Shown one piece after another: positions 19,204-29,094 of a DNA stretch of 64,000 bases. The stretch is from the NCBI GenBank assembly GCA_024275015.1, contig JAJRZW010000017.1, forward strand, positions 1-64,000, in the 5' to 3' direction. The stretch is from Deltaproteobacteria bacterium. GTDB taxonomy: Bacteria > Desulfobacterota > Desulfobulbia > Desulfobulbales > JAJRZW01. Under the pieces are notes generated by a model. It searched no databases. It worked only from the letters and a program-made list of their open reading frames with translations, and was not told the DNA's origin. The position numbers and the translations under genes were made by a program. Within the stretch, counting starts at the first letter, position 1. Each line of letters starts with the position of its first letter.

Positions 19204-20263
19204 CTCCCCCGCCGGTTTGATGAAGCATATCTCTTGCCGCGACAAGCACCATCTCCGCGCTTATCCCCTCCATACAGGCATGATTGCCGCGGGGGCATGT
19301 TTTTTTAAGACAGGGGCTGCATTCAAGATCAAGACGAATGACCCGGTTCTTTTCCCCTACCGGCCCGGTGCGCCATGGGGCGGTGGAGCCGAAGATCGCC
19401 AGCACCCGGGGCCCTGCCGCGGCGGCAATGTGCATGGGACCGGTATCGGTGGAGATCACCAGATCACAGATGGAGTAGAGGGCGGTCAGTTCCGCAAGCG
19501 AAGTCCTGCCGCAGAGATCCTCTGCCCCTTCCCCGGCCCCGGCGATAATCCGGCTGACAACGGCGCAATCGCCGGGGCCGCCGGTAAAGACCACCCGGCA
19601 ACCGGAATCGGCAAGCCCCCGGGCCACGGCCACGAATCCCTCTTCGCGCCAGAGTTTGCTCTCCCAGGTGGCCACCGGATTTATCGCCACCAGTGGCCGG
19701 TCGCTTCTTTCTTTTCCCAGTACCCTCAGCACCCGTTTTACCGCGTCAACGCCAGGGCGGAGTTTTATTTCCGATCTGTCGCCGTCTATCCCCAACGCCT
19801 CAAGAAGCATAAGCTCCCTGGTCGCGGCATGGATATCCATGCTCACCGGCTTGACCCGATGATTTAAGAAAATATAACTAAACTCCGCGTGTTCCATGCC
19901 GCGGCCATAACCAATTTTTTTCTCAGCCCGGGCAAGAAAAACAAAGACGGAGCTCTTTAACAGATTCTGAAAATCAAACAGGAGATCGTAACGCCGCCGC
20001 CGCAATCGGCGGACAAAGGCGAAAAAATCCTTTAAGGCCGCGAAGGCACGCCTGGGACCGGCCTTTATTTCCCTCCACCAATAACGCCGCCGCGACACCA
20101 GAATCCGGTCGATATCCCCTGCCCCGCGCAGGATGTCGGCGGCAGCCTCCTCCACCAGCCAATCGATTTCAGCCCCGGGAAACTCCCGCCGCAGAGCGGC
20201 AAGCGCCGGCAGGGTATGGGTGACGTCACCGATGGCGCTGGTCTTGACGATAAGAATGTTCAT
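19172..20263 (-). CDS. glycosyltransferase family 9 (LPS heptosyltransferase-like)
   Basis: 'MNILIVKTSAIGDVTHTLPALAALRREFPGAEIDWLVEE', 'VISTDTGPMHIAAAAGPRVLAIFGSTAPWRTGPVG'. Confidence 0.87.
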   Translation of the reverse strand: MNILIVKTSAIGDVTHTLPALAALRREFPGAEIDWLVEEAAADILRGAGDIDRILVSRRRYWWREIKAGPRRAFAALKDFFAFVRRLRRRRYDLLFDFQNLLKSSVFVFLARAEKKIGYGRGMEHAEFSYIFLNHRVKPVSMDIHAATRELMLLEALGIDGDRSEIKLRPGVDAVKRVLRVLGKERSDRPLVAINPVATWESKLWREEGFVAVARGLADSGCRVVFTGGPGDCAVVSRIIAGAGEGAEDLCGRTSLAELTALYSICDLVISTDTGPMHIAAAAGPRVLAIFGSTAPWRTGPVGEKNRVIRLDLECSPCLKKTCPRGNHACMEGISAEMVLVAARDMLHQTGGGVIPVPARPAP

Positions 20264-20371
20264 TTTCAGGATGAAGACTGAAGGATAAAGACTGAAGGAT
20301 GAAGGCTACCCATCAGACGCGAGGGGTAAACAAATACCTTCCCACCAGACACTTCATCCATACAACCGACA

Positions 20372-21859
20372 TCATCCCCTCCAGTTACGGATGAATTCGA
20401 TCAGGGTCCTGACTCCGACTCCGGAGGCCCCACTCCCGGGGATATAAGATTTCTCGGTATAGCCCCAGGCGGTACCGGCGATGTCAAGATGGACCCAGGG
20501 GGTATCCTTGACGAACTTCTCCAGAAAGCAGGCGGCGGTGATGGTTCCGGCCGGGCGGCCGCCGACGTTTTTCAGGTCCGCTACCTCTGATTTCAATTGT
20601 TTCGCGTACTCCTTGCCAAGAGGAAGACGCCAGAGGGGTTCGCCGGTATCATCGCCGGCGGCGGTGATACCGGCCGCGAGTGAATCGTCATTGCTCAACA
20701 TCGCGGTCCGATGATGGCCGAGACCGATAATCGCCGCCCCGGTCAGGGTGGCAACGTCAATCACCGCCCCGGGTTTATATTTTTTGATCCCCCAGGCCAG
20801 GGCGTCGGCGAGAATGAGACGGCCCTCGGCATCGGTGTTTATCACTTCCACCGTGGTCCCGTCGCAGATAGTAATGATATCGCCGGGCTTGAGGGCGTCA
20901 GGACCGGGAAGATTCTCGGTGGCCGGGACCAGAGCGATTATATGTTTATTTTCAGGCGCAAGTTCGGCTATTGCCGCCATAACCGCGACCACACAGGCGC
21001 CGCCGCACATATCATACTTCATCTCTTCCATCCCGGCCCCGGGCTTGAGAGAAATACCACCGGAATCAAAGGTAAGGCCCTTGCCTACCAGAAGCAGCGG
21101 CGACATCTTCTTTCTCCCCTGCTGATACTCAAGGACAACCAGCCGCGGCGGTTTTCCCGACCCCTGATTCACCCCGAGAAGACCGCCCATCCCGGCCTTA
21201 CGCATCTCTTTTTCGCCAAAGACACGGCAGGTGAGCCCGGTATTTTTCTCAAGGTTCCGGGCAACGGCGGCAAACGCCTCCGGAGTCCAGACATTGCCGG
21301 GTTCATTTGCCATATCCCGGGCCGAACACGCAGCCCGGGCCTTGATCATCCCCAGGGATACCCCGCGGCGCATGGACACGGTCGCGGAAGGAGACGAGAT
21401 AATCAGCTCGGATATCTCGTTTTCCGCTTCGTCGTCGTCCGGTTTGCGATATTTATTAAAACGGTAGGCGGCCAACACCGCCCCCTCGCACAGGGCCTCG
21501 GCCATCAGAACCGGCGACAGGGAACTGCCGCGCAGCGGAGTAAATACGACCTGGGGACTTTTAAGCTTTGCCGCCGCCCGGATCGCCCGGCCTGAGGCCA
21601 GGCGCACTCCTTCCGCGTCAAGAGGGTCACTGCCGCAGCCGACAAACATGATCCTATCCGGGCCGGAACCGGGATTATAACAGGTCAGGATTTCGCCATC
21701 GCGGCCGGAAAAATCACCGGACTTGCGGGCCAGGGCAAGAAAACCATCCGCATCCGTCATGGCCGACTCTTTTCCCCGGGAGCTGTTTTCCGGGACGAAA
21801 AAAACCGCGAGACCAACTCTGCAATCAACAGCCGCCGATTTTGAAACCTTGATATCCAT
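20372..21859 (-). CDS. pepA: leucyl aminopeptidase (M17 family)
   Basis: 'LVGKGLTFDSGGISLKPGAGMEEMKYDMCGGACV', 'NTDAEGRLILADAL', 'WVHLDIAGTAW'. Confidence 0.9.
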   Translation of the reverse strand: MDIKVSKSAAVDCRVGLAVFFVPENSSRGKESAMTDADGFLALARKSGDFSGRDGEILTCYNPGSGPDRIMFVGCGSDPLDAEGVRLASGRAIRAAAKLKSPQVVFTPLRGSSLSPVLMAEALCEGAVLAAYRFNKYRKPDDDEAENEISELIISSPSATVSMRRGVSLGMIKARAACSARDMANEPGNVWTPEAFAAVARNLEKNTGLTCRVFGEKEMRKAGMGGLLGVNQGSGKPPRLVVLEYQQGRKKMSPLLLVGKGLTFDSGGISLKPGAGMEEMKYDMCGGACVVAVMAAIAELAPENKHIIALVPATENLPGPDALKPGDIITICDGTTVEVINTDAEGRLILADALAWGIKKYKPGAVIDVATLTGAAIIGLGHHRTAMLSNDDSLAAGITAAGDDTGEPLWRLPLGKEYAKQLKSEVADLKNVGGRPAGTITAACFLEKFVKDTPWVHLDIAGTAWGYTEKSYIPGSGASGVGVRTLIEFIRNWRG

Positions 21860-21891
21860 AAAAGACAGAACCCCAGAAAACGCATTAAAAT

Positions 21892-21960
21892 AGCAAGCGA
21901 TCAATTAACCACCCCTGATGCAAAAAAAATCGCGTGCAGGGTTGTTCATGGAGCGCTTAC
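21892..21960 (+). repeat. Repeat family E3, copy 2 (internally shortened)
   Basis: 'agcaagcgatcaattaaccacccctgatgcaaaaaaaatcgcg...' matches the left arm of 1805-1912. Confidence 0.75.
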
Positions 21961-21969
21961 TTGAAATAA

Positions 21970-22003
21970 ACCTGTATCCGTGAACGTTCGGGAACGAATT
22001 CAG
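21970..22003. repeat. Repeat family E4, minimal palindromic copy
   Basis: 'cctgtatccgtgaacgttcgggaacgaattcagg' imperfect palindrome. Confidence 0.6.
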
Positions 22004-22038
22004 GAAAAAACAATTTGTGAGGTTTTAAATCAGTACGT

Positions 22039-23268
22039 TCAGTTCGTCAAAGGATTTCCCTGCTCCCGAAGCAAGGTCACCGCCCGCTTGCGCCAGTCAT
22101 CAACCGGGAATAACTGTTTGATTGAATCAAGATCAGTATCCGTCTCTTTACCGTATTGGGCCTCAAGCAGACAACGATCCGCCACCGCGACCGCGCGTCC
22201 GATCCCGGAGAGATTCGCCAGGGCAAGATTATGGTTGGCGGCGGTGGCAACCATGCTCATGGGCAGGTTCCACCAGAGCATGAGCGAGCTTCCCAACTCG
22301 CTGTGGGAGATGCCGAACTCATCGGTTTCCACCTGGGCTGAAGAGACACTGAAGGCCTCGCGATAGGCAATGCTGTCAAGATAGCGGTTGCAGCCGACGG
22401 AAAAAAAGACCAGCTTGCCGATATCATGGAGCAGGGCGGCAGTGGCGGCCTCCTTTTCCCGCCCCGGAGCCATGACCGCGGCAACCCGGGCGGAAAGACG
22501 GCTGCAGGCAAAGCTGTGCCGCGCCACCAGCCGGGCCTGGTCGAGGCAGGCGGTATCGGGTGGGATAGCGTCCCTGGCGCAGATAAACAGGAGGATCTCG
22601 CGCAGACGGTCAACCCCGAGGTAGGCCAGGGCGTGAACAATATCGCCGATCACCGCGTTTTTGGGAAAGGCGGAGGAGTTGACGATCTGAAGGATAAGCG
22701 CGGCAATCCCGGGATCAGCGGCAATGACCCGGGCCAGTTCACCCAGGCTAAAATCGTCGTTGCGAACGATCTCGTCAACCCGGGTGACCACCTCGGGGAA
22801 GATCGGCACCAGATTTTCCCGTTCAAGGAAACGCCAGCAGTTTTTCACCGAAAGTCTGGTCCTGGTTTCAAGGTCATGATTAAGGATGACGGCAACACCG
22901 TTTTTTTCCCAGGGGAAACAGATATAACGGTGGGCGACGCCGGTCGCGACCTGGCGCATGAGTTCAACCCTGTTATCTTCACCGCCGGAAATAATCCGGA
23001 TCGCGTGAGGGAAACGGTCGGCTATCCGGGCCAGGGCAACGGCCCCGTCCATATCGGAAAGCCCCCGGCGGACGATGCAGATATCAGGGTAAACCGCCTG
23101 CATGACCCCAAACGCCTCGGCCGCGATTTCACAATAATGCACGAGATGACCGCAATTCTGGAAATGGCCCCGAAAAAGGGCGAGGATGTCGACATCGGAA
23201 TCAATTACAAAAATGGAATAACGCTTTCCCGGTTCCATAAAGGCATGCTTTTCCCTGTTCTCTTCCAC
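22039..23268 (-). CDS. response regulator with HDOD domain
   Basis: REC-like N-terminus 'SIFVIDSDVDILALFR'; 'IVRNDDFSLGELARVIAADPGIAALILQIVNSSAFP...LLHDIGKLVFFS'. Confidence 0.85.
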   Translation of the reverse strand: MEENREKHAFMEPGKRYSIFVIDSDVDILALFRGHFQNCGHLVHYCEIAAEAFGVMQAVYPDICIVRRGLSDMDGAVALARIADRFPHAIRIISGGEDNRVELMRQVATGVAHRYICFPWEKNGVAVILNHDLETRTRLSVKNCWRFLERENLVPIFPEVVTRVDEIVRNDDFSLGELARVIAADPGIAALILQIVNSSAFPKNAVIGDIVHALAYLGVDRLREILLFICARDAIPPDTACLDQARLVARHSFACSRLSARVAAVMAPGREKEAATAALLHDIGKLVFFSVGCNRYLDSIAYREAFSVSSAQVETDEFGISHSELGSSLMLWWNLPMSMVATAANHNLALANLSGIGRAVAVADRCLLEAQYGKETDTDLDSIKQLFPVDDWRKRAVTLLREQGNPLTN

Positions 23269-23435
23269 GATCCAGCGTTTCAGGCCCCGCAGGGAATCAT
23301 GGTTTTACCGCCACATTGCGCAGGTACTGAGATAGAGTATAAAGGAAATAAAAATCATATTTATATTTTTTTCCGGTATTTTCAGGCTCCCGACAGACAA
23401 CAGGGGGGTTAACCGCAGCCATCTGAGGAAAGAAC

Positions 23436-24485
23436 TTGTTTGAACTTGTTATCGCAACCGCCCTTGCCATCGTTGTTTCCGCTGCCTGCAGCATATTCGA
23501 GGCCGTCCTTTACGCCATGCCTGATTCCTATATCGAGCTCATGAGGAATCAGGGGAAAAAAAGCGGCAACACCCTGAAAGAATTGCGGCGGCAGATGGAG
23601 AGACCGATCACCGCCATCCTCTCCCTTAACACCATCGCCAATACCATGGGCGCCGCGATCGCCGGGGCCGCGGCCACCCGGGTTATGGGGAGCAATACTC
23701 TCTTCCTTTTTTCCGCCGCCTTCACCATGGCGATCCTTATTTTTTCCGAAATCCTGCCCAAGACCATCGGGGTCAGCTATTATCGCGCCCTCGGTCCCCT
23801 GATCGCCACCCCGGTTATGGGATTAATCCGGATACTCTCCCCCCTGGTCTGGCTATGCGAAAAATTTACCCGGCTGATTCCGGCGACCGGAACCGACCAG
23901 ATCGTCAGCGAGGAAGAAGTGCGGGCCCTTGCCGCGCTTTCCCGGAGGACAGGCGAAATCGGGCCGCAGGAGGAACGGGTGATCGCCAATGTCCTTGAGC
24001 TTGATGAACGGCGGGTGGTCGAGGTCATGACCCCGAGAACGGTGACCTTTCTCCTGAACGAAAAGCTGACCGTTGCCGAGGCGGTGGCGGACAAGGAAAA
24101 ATGGAAACGCCACAGCCGGGTACCGATCTACGGCCGCGATAACGATGATATATCCGGAATGGTGTTCAGAAAGGATGTGCTGTTGGCAGCGGCGGAAGGA
24201 TTAGGCAAGGTCAGACTCAGAACCCTGATGCATCCGGTCCACTTCGTCCCCGAGACCGCCCCCCTTGCCGGGGTATTGCAGGAATTCATCGTCAAACGCA
24301 ACCATCTCTTCGTGGTGGTTGACGAATACGGCGGTTTTACCGGGGTAATCAGCCTCGAGGACATCATCGAGGAGATAGTCGGCCGTGAGATAATGGACGA
24401 GAGCGACAAGATTCGTGACCTCCGGGCCCTGGCAAGGAGGCTGGGGAGAAAAAACAGCCGGAACGACGATTCCGCATCAAGGTAA
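23436..24485 (+). CDS. CNNM-transmembrane/CBS-domain protein (HlyC/CorC family)
   Basis: 'SILEAVLYAMP'-like DUF21 region, 'VVEVMTPRTVTFLL', 'HLFVVVDEYGGFTGVISLEDIIEEIVG'. Confidence 0.88.
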   Translation: MFELVIATALAIVVSAACSIFEAVLYAMPDSYIELMRNQGKKSGNTLKELRRQMERPITAILSLNTIANTMGAAIAGAAATRVMGSNTLFLFSAAFTMAILIFSEILPKTIGVSYYRALGPLIATPVMGLIRILSPLVWLCEKFTRLIPATGTDQIVSEEEVRALAALSRRTGEIGPQEERVIANVLELDERRVVEVMTPRTVTFLLNEKLTVAEAVADKEKWKRHSRVPIYGRDNDDISGMVFRKDVLLAAAEGLGKVRLRTLMHPVHFVPETAPLAGVLQEFIVKRNHLFVVVDEYGGFTGVISLEDIIEEIVGREIMDESDKIRDLRALARRLGRKNSRNDDSASR

Positions 24486-24492
24486 CCGACCG

Positions 24493-24540
24493 TTACCAGA
24501 CTGTTGAAAAGCCGTCATGGCTTTTTCAACGGTCTGGTAA
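24493..24540. repeat. Repeat family E1, minimal hairpin-only copy at gene ends
   Basis: 'TTACCAGACTGTTGAAAAaGCCgtcatGGCTTTTTCAACGGTCTGGTAA', near-perfect palindrome. Confidence 0.85.
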
Positions 24541-24560
24541 CGGTGTTTTTCCGGATGAGC

Positions 24561-25919
24561 TCAGAATATCACCGCCAGATAGGCGATAAGCAGGACAAAG
24601 ATCATCAGGTTAATAACGATAAAATTCCCCAGCCGCACCACCCCCTCAAAGTCTTCAAGACAGAAGCGCCAGAGGATATATGAACCGGCAATGGCGCCGT
24701 TCAACATAAAAAACGCCGACATGATCTGCACCGGAAAATCGGGGATATGAAAGGCAAGACCCGAGAGGACATCAAGATGAAACTGCCGGCCGATGGTGGG
24801 AATAAAATCACCCAGGCCGCCGGCAAAAACATCTAACCGGTGAACCAGCTCACCGGTAAAGGCCATGGGGATAAAGATCGGCACCATGGGCGCGAATTTA
24901 CCAAACATCGGATCCTCGCTGATGCCGAACAGATAAGTACCGAAACGGATAATCCCTAAAATAAGGACAAATCCGGTAACCAGCAGGAGACTGAAGGCAA
25001 AGGGGTCGGACAGTGAGAGAAGGTCGCGGAGCCGGGCATATAATTCGTGGTGGCGAAGAAAACGGGCCAGTTGTGAACCAATGAGAAAGGGGACGATATA
25101 GGTACAGGTAATATAGCGGCCCTTGTTGCGAATCAGCTCGGAATAGGGATTACGCAGGAGAAGCCGGGGTGAATCACGGTGGCAGAGGACAAGACAATGC
25201 CCGCAGACCAGACAGTGGAGGTTGTTCTGCACCCCGTAGGCGCCAAGATAAACCGGACAGCCGGAACGCCCATCAACTCCGCGATAACAGCCGAATGTCT
25301 CACACCCCCGGCATTTCTCATGATCCGGCCGAAACTCGGTGATTGACAGGGTGGCGGCGGCGCCGGATATCCGCCCCAGGGGGCAGAGGTGGCGACACCA
25401 TGACTGGCCGGTAAAAAGAAGAGCCAGAAGCGCGCTGCCGGCGACAATCGAAAGTACCAGCCAGCTCGTGCCCATCGGTGAGCGGTCAAGGCCGGCGACA
25501 ATCTCTACCCAGATCACCAGGGCGAGGAGAAATACCGCGGTATAGACCCCGTATTTCTTAAGCAGGCCGGGGACCGGGAGATTGAGACTTAATCCCTTAC
25601 GCTGAAGGAAGATGCCAAGACCGGGAAAGGGACAGATACCGCACCACATCCGGCCGGTAAAAAACCAGCTCAACACGATTGCCGGCCACAGCAGCCCCCA
25701 TACCAGAAAGACGGCAAAATTCCGTTCCGGGTCCGGTGGGCCGAAGAGTCCTGAAACCACGACAATAATAAAGAGAACATCACCGGCGGTACGCAGGTAG
25801 GCGTAATGATGCCGGGCGGCGAGGAACCGGCGGATCCCCGGAAATACCCGAAAGAGATCAAGTCGTTCCTCCTCATCGGAGGAAATCAGGCTGCGCAGGC
25901 CCCTGGTCCACCAGATCAT
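24561..25919 (-). CDS. NapH/RdxA-like polytopic membrane protein with ferredoxin-like cysteine clusters
   Basis: 'FFTGRMWCGICPFPGLGIFLQ', 'FTGQSWCRHLCPLGRISG', 'CRGCETFGCYRGVDGRSGCPVYLGAYGVQNNLHCLVCGHCLVLC'. Confidence 0.85.
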   Translation of the reverse strand: MIWWTRGLRSLISSDEEERLDLFRVFPGIRRFLAARHHYAYLRTAGDVLFIIVVVSGLFGPPDPERNFAVFLVWGLLWPAIVLSWFFTGRMWCGICPFPGLGIFLQRKGLSLNLPVPGLLKKYGVYTAVFLLALVIWVEIVAGLDRSPMGTSWLVLSIVAGSALLALLFTGQSWCRHLCPLGRISGAAATLSITEFRPDHEKCRGCETFGCYRGVDGRSGCPVYLGAYGVQNNLHCLVCGHCLVLCHRDSPRLLLRNPYSELIRNKGRYITCTYIVPFLIGSQLARFLRHHELYARLRDLLSLSDPFAFSLLLVTGFVLILGIIRFGTYLFGISEDPMFGKFAPMVPIFIPMAFTGELVHRLDVFAGGLGDFIPTIGRQFHLDVLSGLAFHIPDFPVQIMSAFFMLNGAIAGSYILWRFCLEDFEGVVRLGNFIVINLMIFVLLIAYLAVIF

Positions 25920-25922
25920 GAC

Positions 25923-27038
25923 CTATTTCACCTCTTCCAGGGTCACCTTTATCTCATCAGGATGGTTGTCACGAATGATCTGCAGGACGACCTCGGAGCC
26001 GATGCGATACTTTTCAATCTCGGCCATCAGGTCATCATAATTATCCACCGGTTCACCGTTAACCCCGATAATCACGTCACCAAGTTCGATTCCGCCCCAT
26101 ACCCGGTAGGAGCCGCGAAGCCCGGCCCGGGCGGCATTACTGCCGCTGACAACCCGGATCACCAGGATCCCCCTTTTTACCCCCAGACGCCGGGCCAGAG
26201 ATTTCCCGGCCACTGAAATCGCAAGACCGGGACGCACCAGTTTCCCATCCCGGATAAGGGCGGGGACAACCCGGTTAACCTCGTCGACCGGAACCGCGAA
26301 GCCAATACCGGCGCTGGCTCCGGAAGGGCTGTAAATGGCGGTATTGATCCCGATCAGCCGCCCGGAGCTGTCGAGAAGGGGACCGCCGGAGTTCCCGGGG
26401 TTTATGGAGGCATCGGTCTGGATCACCCCCCTGATTTTGCGGCCGGTAACCGACTTTATCTCCCTGCCGATGGCGCTGACAATACCGCGGGTCATGGTCT
26501 GATCAAGCCCGAATGGATTGCCGATGGCCAACACCGTCTGCCCCACCTGGAGGTCAGAGGAAGTGCCGAGGGGAATTGGAGACAGCCGTTCAGGAGGAGC
26601 GCCTATCTTCAGTACCGCGAGGTCCTTGTCCGGCGCCGCTCCCACCAAAACCGCCTTCCAGGTTGAATTGTCAGCCAGGGTTACCTCCACCCGGCTGGCG
26701 TCTTCGATAACGTGGTAATTGGTAACAATCCTGCCCTCCCGGTCCCAGATAAACCCGGAACCGGTACCCCGGGGAAGTTCATGAACATCGAGGGAAAAAA
26801 AATCCCGCTCAAGAGCCAGGGTATTGATAAACACCACCGAGGACGCCACCCGCTGAAAGATGCCGATATTATTCAATTCATTCGAGGCAAGGCCGTTGCG
26901 GGAGGCCACCGGACGGGGCATGGCGGTGGAATCATGCAGAGGCCGGGCGCGGTTGGCCCCAAGAATGGCGGCCACGGCAACCATGCTGAAAAAGGCGAGG
27001 ATATATCCGGCCTTTATACGCTTGCGAAAGAAAATCAT
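25923..27038 (-). CDS. trypsin-like serine protease with PDZ domain (DegP/HtrA family)
   Basis: 'GTGSGFIWDREGRIVTNYHVIEDA', 'DLAVLKIGAP', 'QTDASINPGNSGGPLLDSSGRLIGINTAIYSPSGASAGIGFAVPVD'. Confidence 0.92.
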   Translation of the reverse strand: MIFFRKRIKAGYILAFFSMVAVAAILGANRARPLHDSTAMPRPVASRNGLASNELNNIGIFQRVASSVVFINTLALERDFFSLDVHELPRGTGSGFIWDREGRIVTNYHVIEDASRVEVTLADNSTWKAVLVGAAPDKDLAVLKIGAPPERLSPIPLGTSSDLQVGQTVLAIGNPFGLDQTMTRGIVSAIGREIKSVTGRKIRGVIQTDASINPGNSGGPLLDSSGRLIGINTAIYSPSGASAGIGFAVPVDEVNRVVPALIRDGKLVRPGLAISVAGKSLARRLGVKRGILVIRVVSGSNAARAGLRGSYRVWGGIELGDVIIGVNGEPVDNYDDLMAEIEKYRIGSEVVLQIIRDNHPDEIKVTLEEVK

Positions 27039-28420
27039 AGTCCCAGCATATATTTGGCAATAAAAAAATAGGTGGTAACGCTGATGATGTCCATTGAGGT
27101 GGAGACAAAAGGAACAGTGGCTATGGCGGCGTCAACTCCGAGACGGCGCAGGGTCACCGGAACAATGGTGCCGATGGTGGCGGCAATGGTCATTGAAGAC
27201 AGACTGGCAATGCCGATGGAAATGGCGAGATTAGCCATATCGGTATGACCGACAAAATAAAAGACCCCCAGGAGAAAACCGAAAAAAGAACCGAGAATCA
27301 ACCCCACCCGCAGTTCCTTGAATACCAGGCTCGTAACTTCCTGGATATTGATGCGGCCGGTGGCGATACCGCGGACGATGATGGTACTCGACTGATTGGC
27401 GATATTGCCGCCCATACCGGCGATGATCGGAATAAAAGCGGCCAGGGCCACCACCTTTTCAATCTCGGTTTGAAAGGAGGAAATAATAAAGACATTAAGC
27501 AGGCCGCCGAACCAGGTGGCGAAAAGCCAGGGGGCCCGGAGCATGGCATTTTTAAGCACCGGTTTCAACAGGATCTCGCGGTCCTTGCCGGCACCGGCCA
27601 TCTGGAGGAACTCCTCGGTGGCCTCTTCCCGGATAACGTCGATAACGTCGTCAACGGTGACGATACCCTCAAGGCGGTAGGCGGAATCAACCACCGGCAC
27701 GGCAAGGAAATTATACTGCGACACCACATGCGCCACCTCGCTCTGATCGGTATCGAGATTTACCGCGACCACGCTCGGATTCATGATATTCCGAAGCTGG
27801 CGGTATGGCGGGTGCATGAGTAGTTCCCGCAGGGACAATACCCCGGAAAGCTGTCCCTCTTCGCCGTGGGTGATGTAGAGATAAAAGACCATCTCCATCT
27901 CAGCGCTGCGTTCCTGGATTTTTTTAATCGCGTCGGCGACACTCATATTTTCGTCAAGGGCCATGCAATCGGTGGACATCAGGCCGCCGGCGGTATCGGT
28001 CTGGTACTGCAGGAGTTCATCAACCTCTTCCCGATCCTCGCGGGCCATCAGGCGTCGAACCTCCTCGGCCTGTTCCTCGGGCAGGGCCTCCATAATGTCG
28101 GCGGCATCGTCGGAGGCCATGTCGTTGATGATCGTCGTGAGAAATTGCGGGGTCAGGTCGGCCACTATCTCAAGCATGATCGCCCGATCCAGTTCACTCA
28201 AAAATTCGGCGACCATGTCGGTCTGGGCAACGATATTGAAGACGAATTTACGATCGTTATGGGCTAAATGACGAAAGACCCAGGCCATATCGGCGGGATG
28301 GATCTTGTTACAGAGCTTGAGCAGGTTGTCTACCGCGTTACGGCGCACCAGGCGACGAACAGTATCGAGAAGGACCATGCCCTCGTTGCCGATCAGTTCT
28401 TTCCTGAGTTTTCCCTTCAT
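27035..28420 (-). CDS. mgtE: magnesium transporter MgtE
   Basis: CBS pair plus 'PIIAGMGGNIANQSSTIIVRGIATGRI' and C-terminal TM domain. Confidence 0.93.
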   Translation of the reverse strand: MKGKLRKELIGNEGMVLLDTVRRLVRRNAVDNLLKLCNKIHPADMAWVFRHLAHNDRKFVFNIVAQTDMVAEFLSELDRAIMLEIVADLTPQFLTTIINDMASDDAADIMEALPEEQAEEVRRLMAREDREEVDELLQYQTDTAGGLMSTDCMALDENMSVADAIKKIQERSAEMEMVFYLYITHGEEGQLSGVLSLRELLMHPPYRQLRNIMNPSVVAVNLDTDQSEVAHVVSQYNFLAVPVVDSAYRLEGIVTVDDVIDVIREEATEEFLQMAGAGKDREILLKPVLKNAMLRAPWLFATWFGGLLNVFIISSFQTEIEKVVALAAFIPIIAGMGGNIANQSSTIIVRGIATGRINIQEVTSLVFKELRVGLILGSFFGFLLGVFYFVGHTDMANLAISIGIASLSSMTIAATIGTIVPVTLRRLGVDAAIATVPFVSTSMDIISVTTYFFIAKYMLGL

Positions 28421-28482
28421 CTTTATCGTCCTGATCTCAACAACACCCTACTCCTTGTATATCGAAAGCTTACCTGACAGTC

Positions 28483-28622
28483 TCGTAACAATTCCCCGCT
28501 CCGGCTGAAAACGACGTTTTTCGGGCGGCGGGCTGATAAAATCCCGAACTCGGGCTAAGCCCTCAAATATACGGGATTTCTTACCACATCCCGCCGCCCG
28601 CCGCTTTTCCCGGAAATCGACG
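28483..28622. repeat. Repeat family E2, copy 3 (right end replaced by an E1 half)
   Basis: 'cgtaacaattccccgctccggctgaaaacgacgtttttcgggcggcgggctgataaaatcccgaactcgggctaagccctcaaatatacgggatttctta'. Confidence 0.85.
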
Positions 28623-28633
28623 CCGCATCCATG

Positions 28634-28667
28634 CACCGCGACCAGCCCGTTTTTCAACGGACTGTTA
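28634..28667. repeat. Repeat family E1, half element
   Basis: 'gcaccgcgaccagcccgtttttcaacggactgtta'. Confidence 0.65.
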
Positions 28668-28977
28668 GCCATCGACATATTTATCACGAACGCAGCAAAA
28701 CGTGATCGATTTCAAAAATTTATAAATATATTCGTGAAAATGCCCGGGAGTCAAGGAAAAGCAATAGAAAAAGACGGTAAGCGGAGATAAAAATGGTCGT
28801 CCGATGATCACGATCTCAAAACGAGGAGAGAAGACAATGGGCGCGACAGAAAAGAAGGCGGCATTAAAGAGAACTCTGCCCGTGGATTCAACAGACATGA
28901 GGCCGAAGAAAAAAAAGCGGCAAATCCAGCCACTCGCCCTGTCACCGATTTTAAGCATGGCGTCCGCGGCCAAGATC

Positions 28978-29094
28978 CCCCCGCCGCCGATTTTGCCGGG
29001 TTGAAAAACCCGGTTAAATCGAGAGGTTGGATGAAACTTGTTTTATCCAACCGACGGTTGAAAAAGCCAGGACGGCTTTTTCAACCGTCGGTTA
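28978..29094. repeat. Repeat family E1, copy
   Basis: 'ccgccgccgattttgccgggttgaaaaacccggttaaatcgagaggttggatgaaacttgttttatccaaccgacggttgaaaaagccaggacggctttttcaaccgtcggtta'. Confidence 0.9.

Noticed and set aside
28804-29004. Plus-strand 66-aa ORF MITISKRGEKTMGATEKKAALKRTLPVDSTD...
   Set aside because: It has a purine-rich stretch upstream of an internal ATG, but the 3' end runs into repeat E1 and composition is low-complexity; insufficient evidence for a gene.
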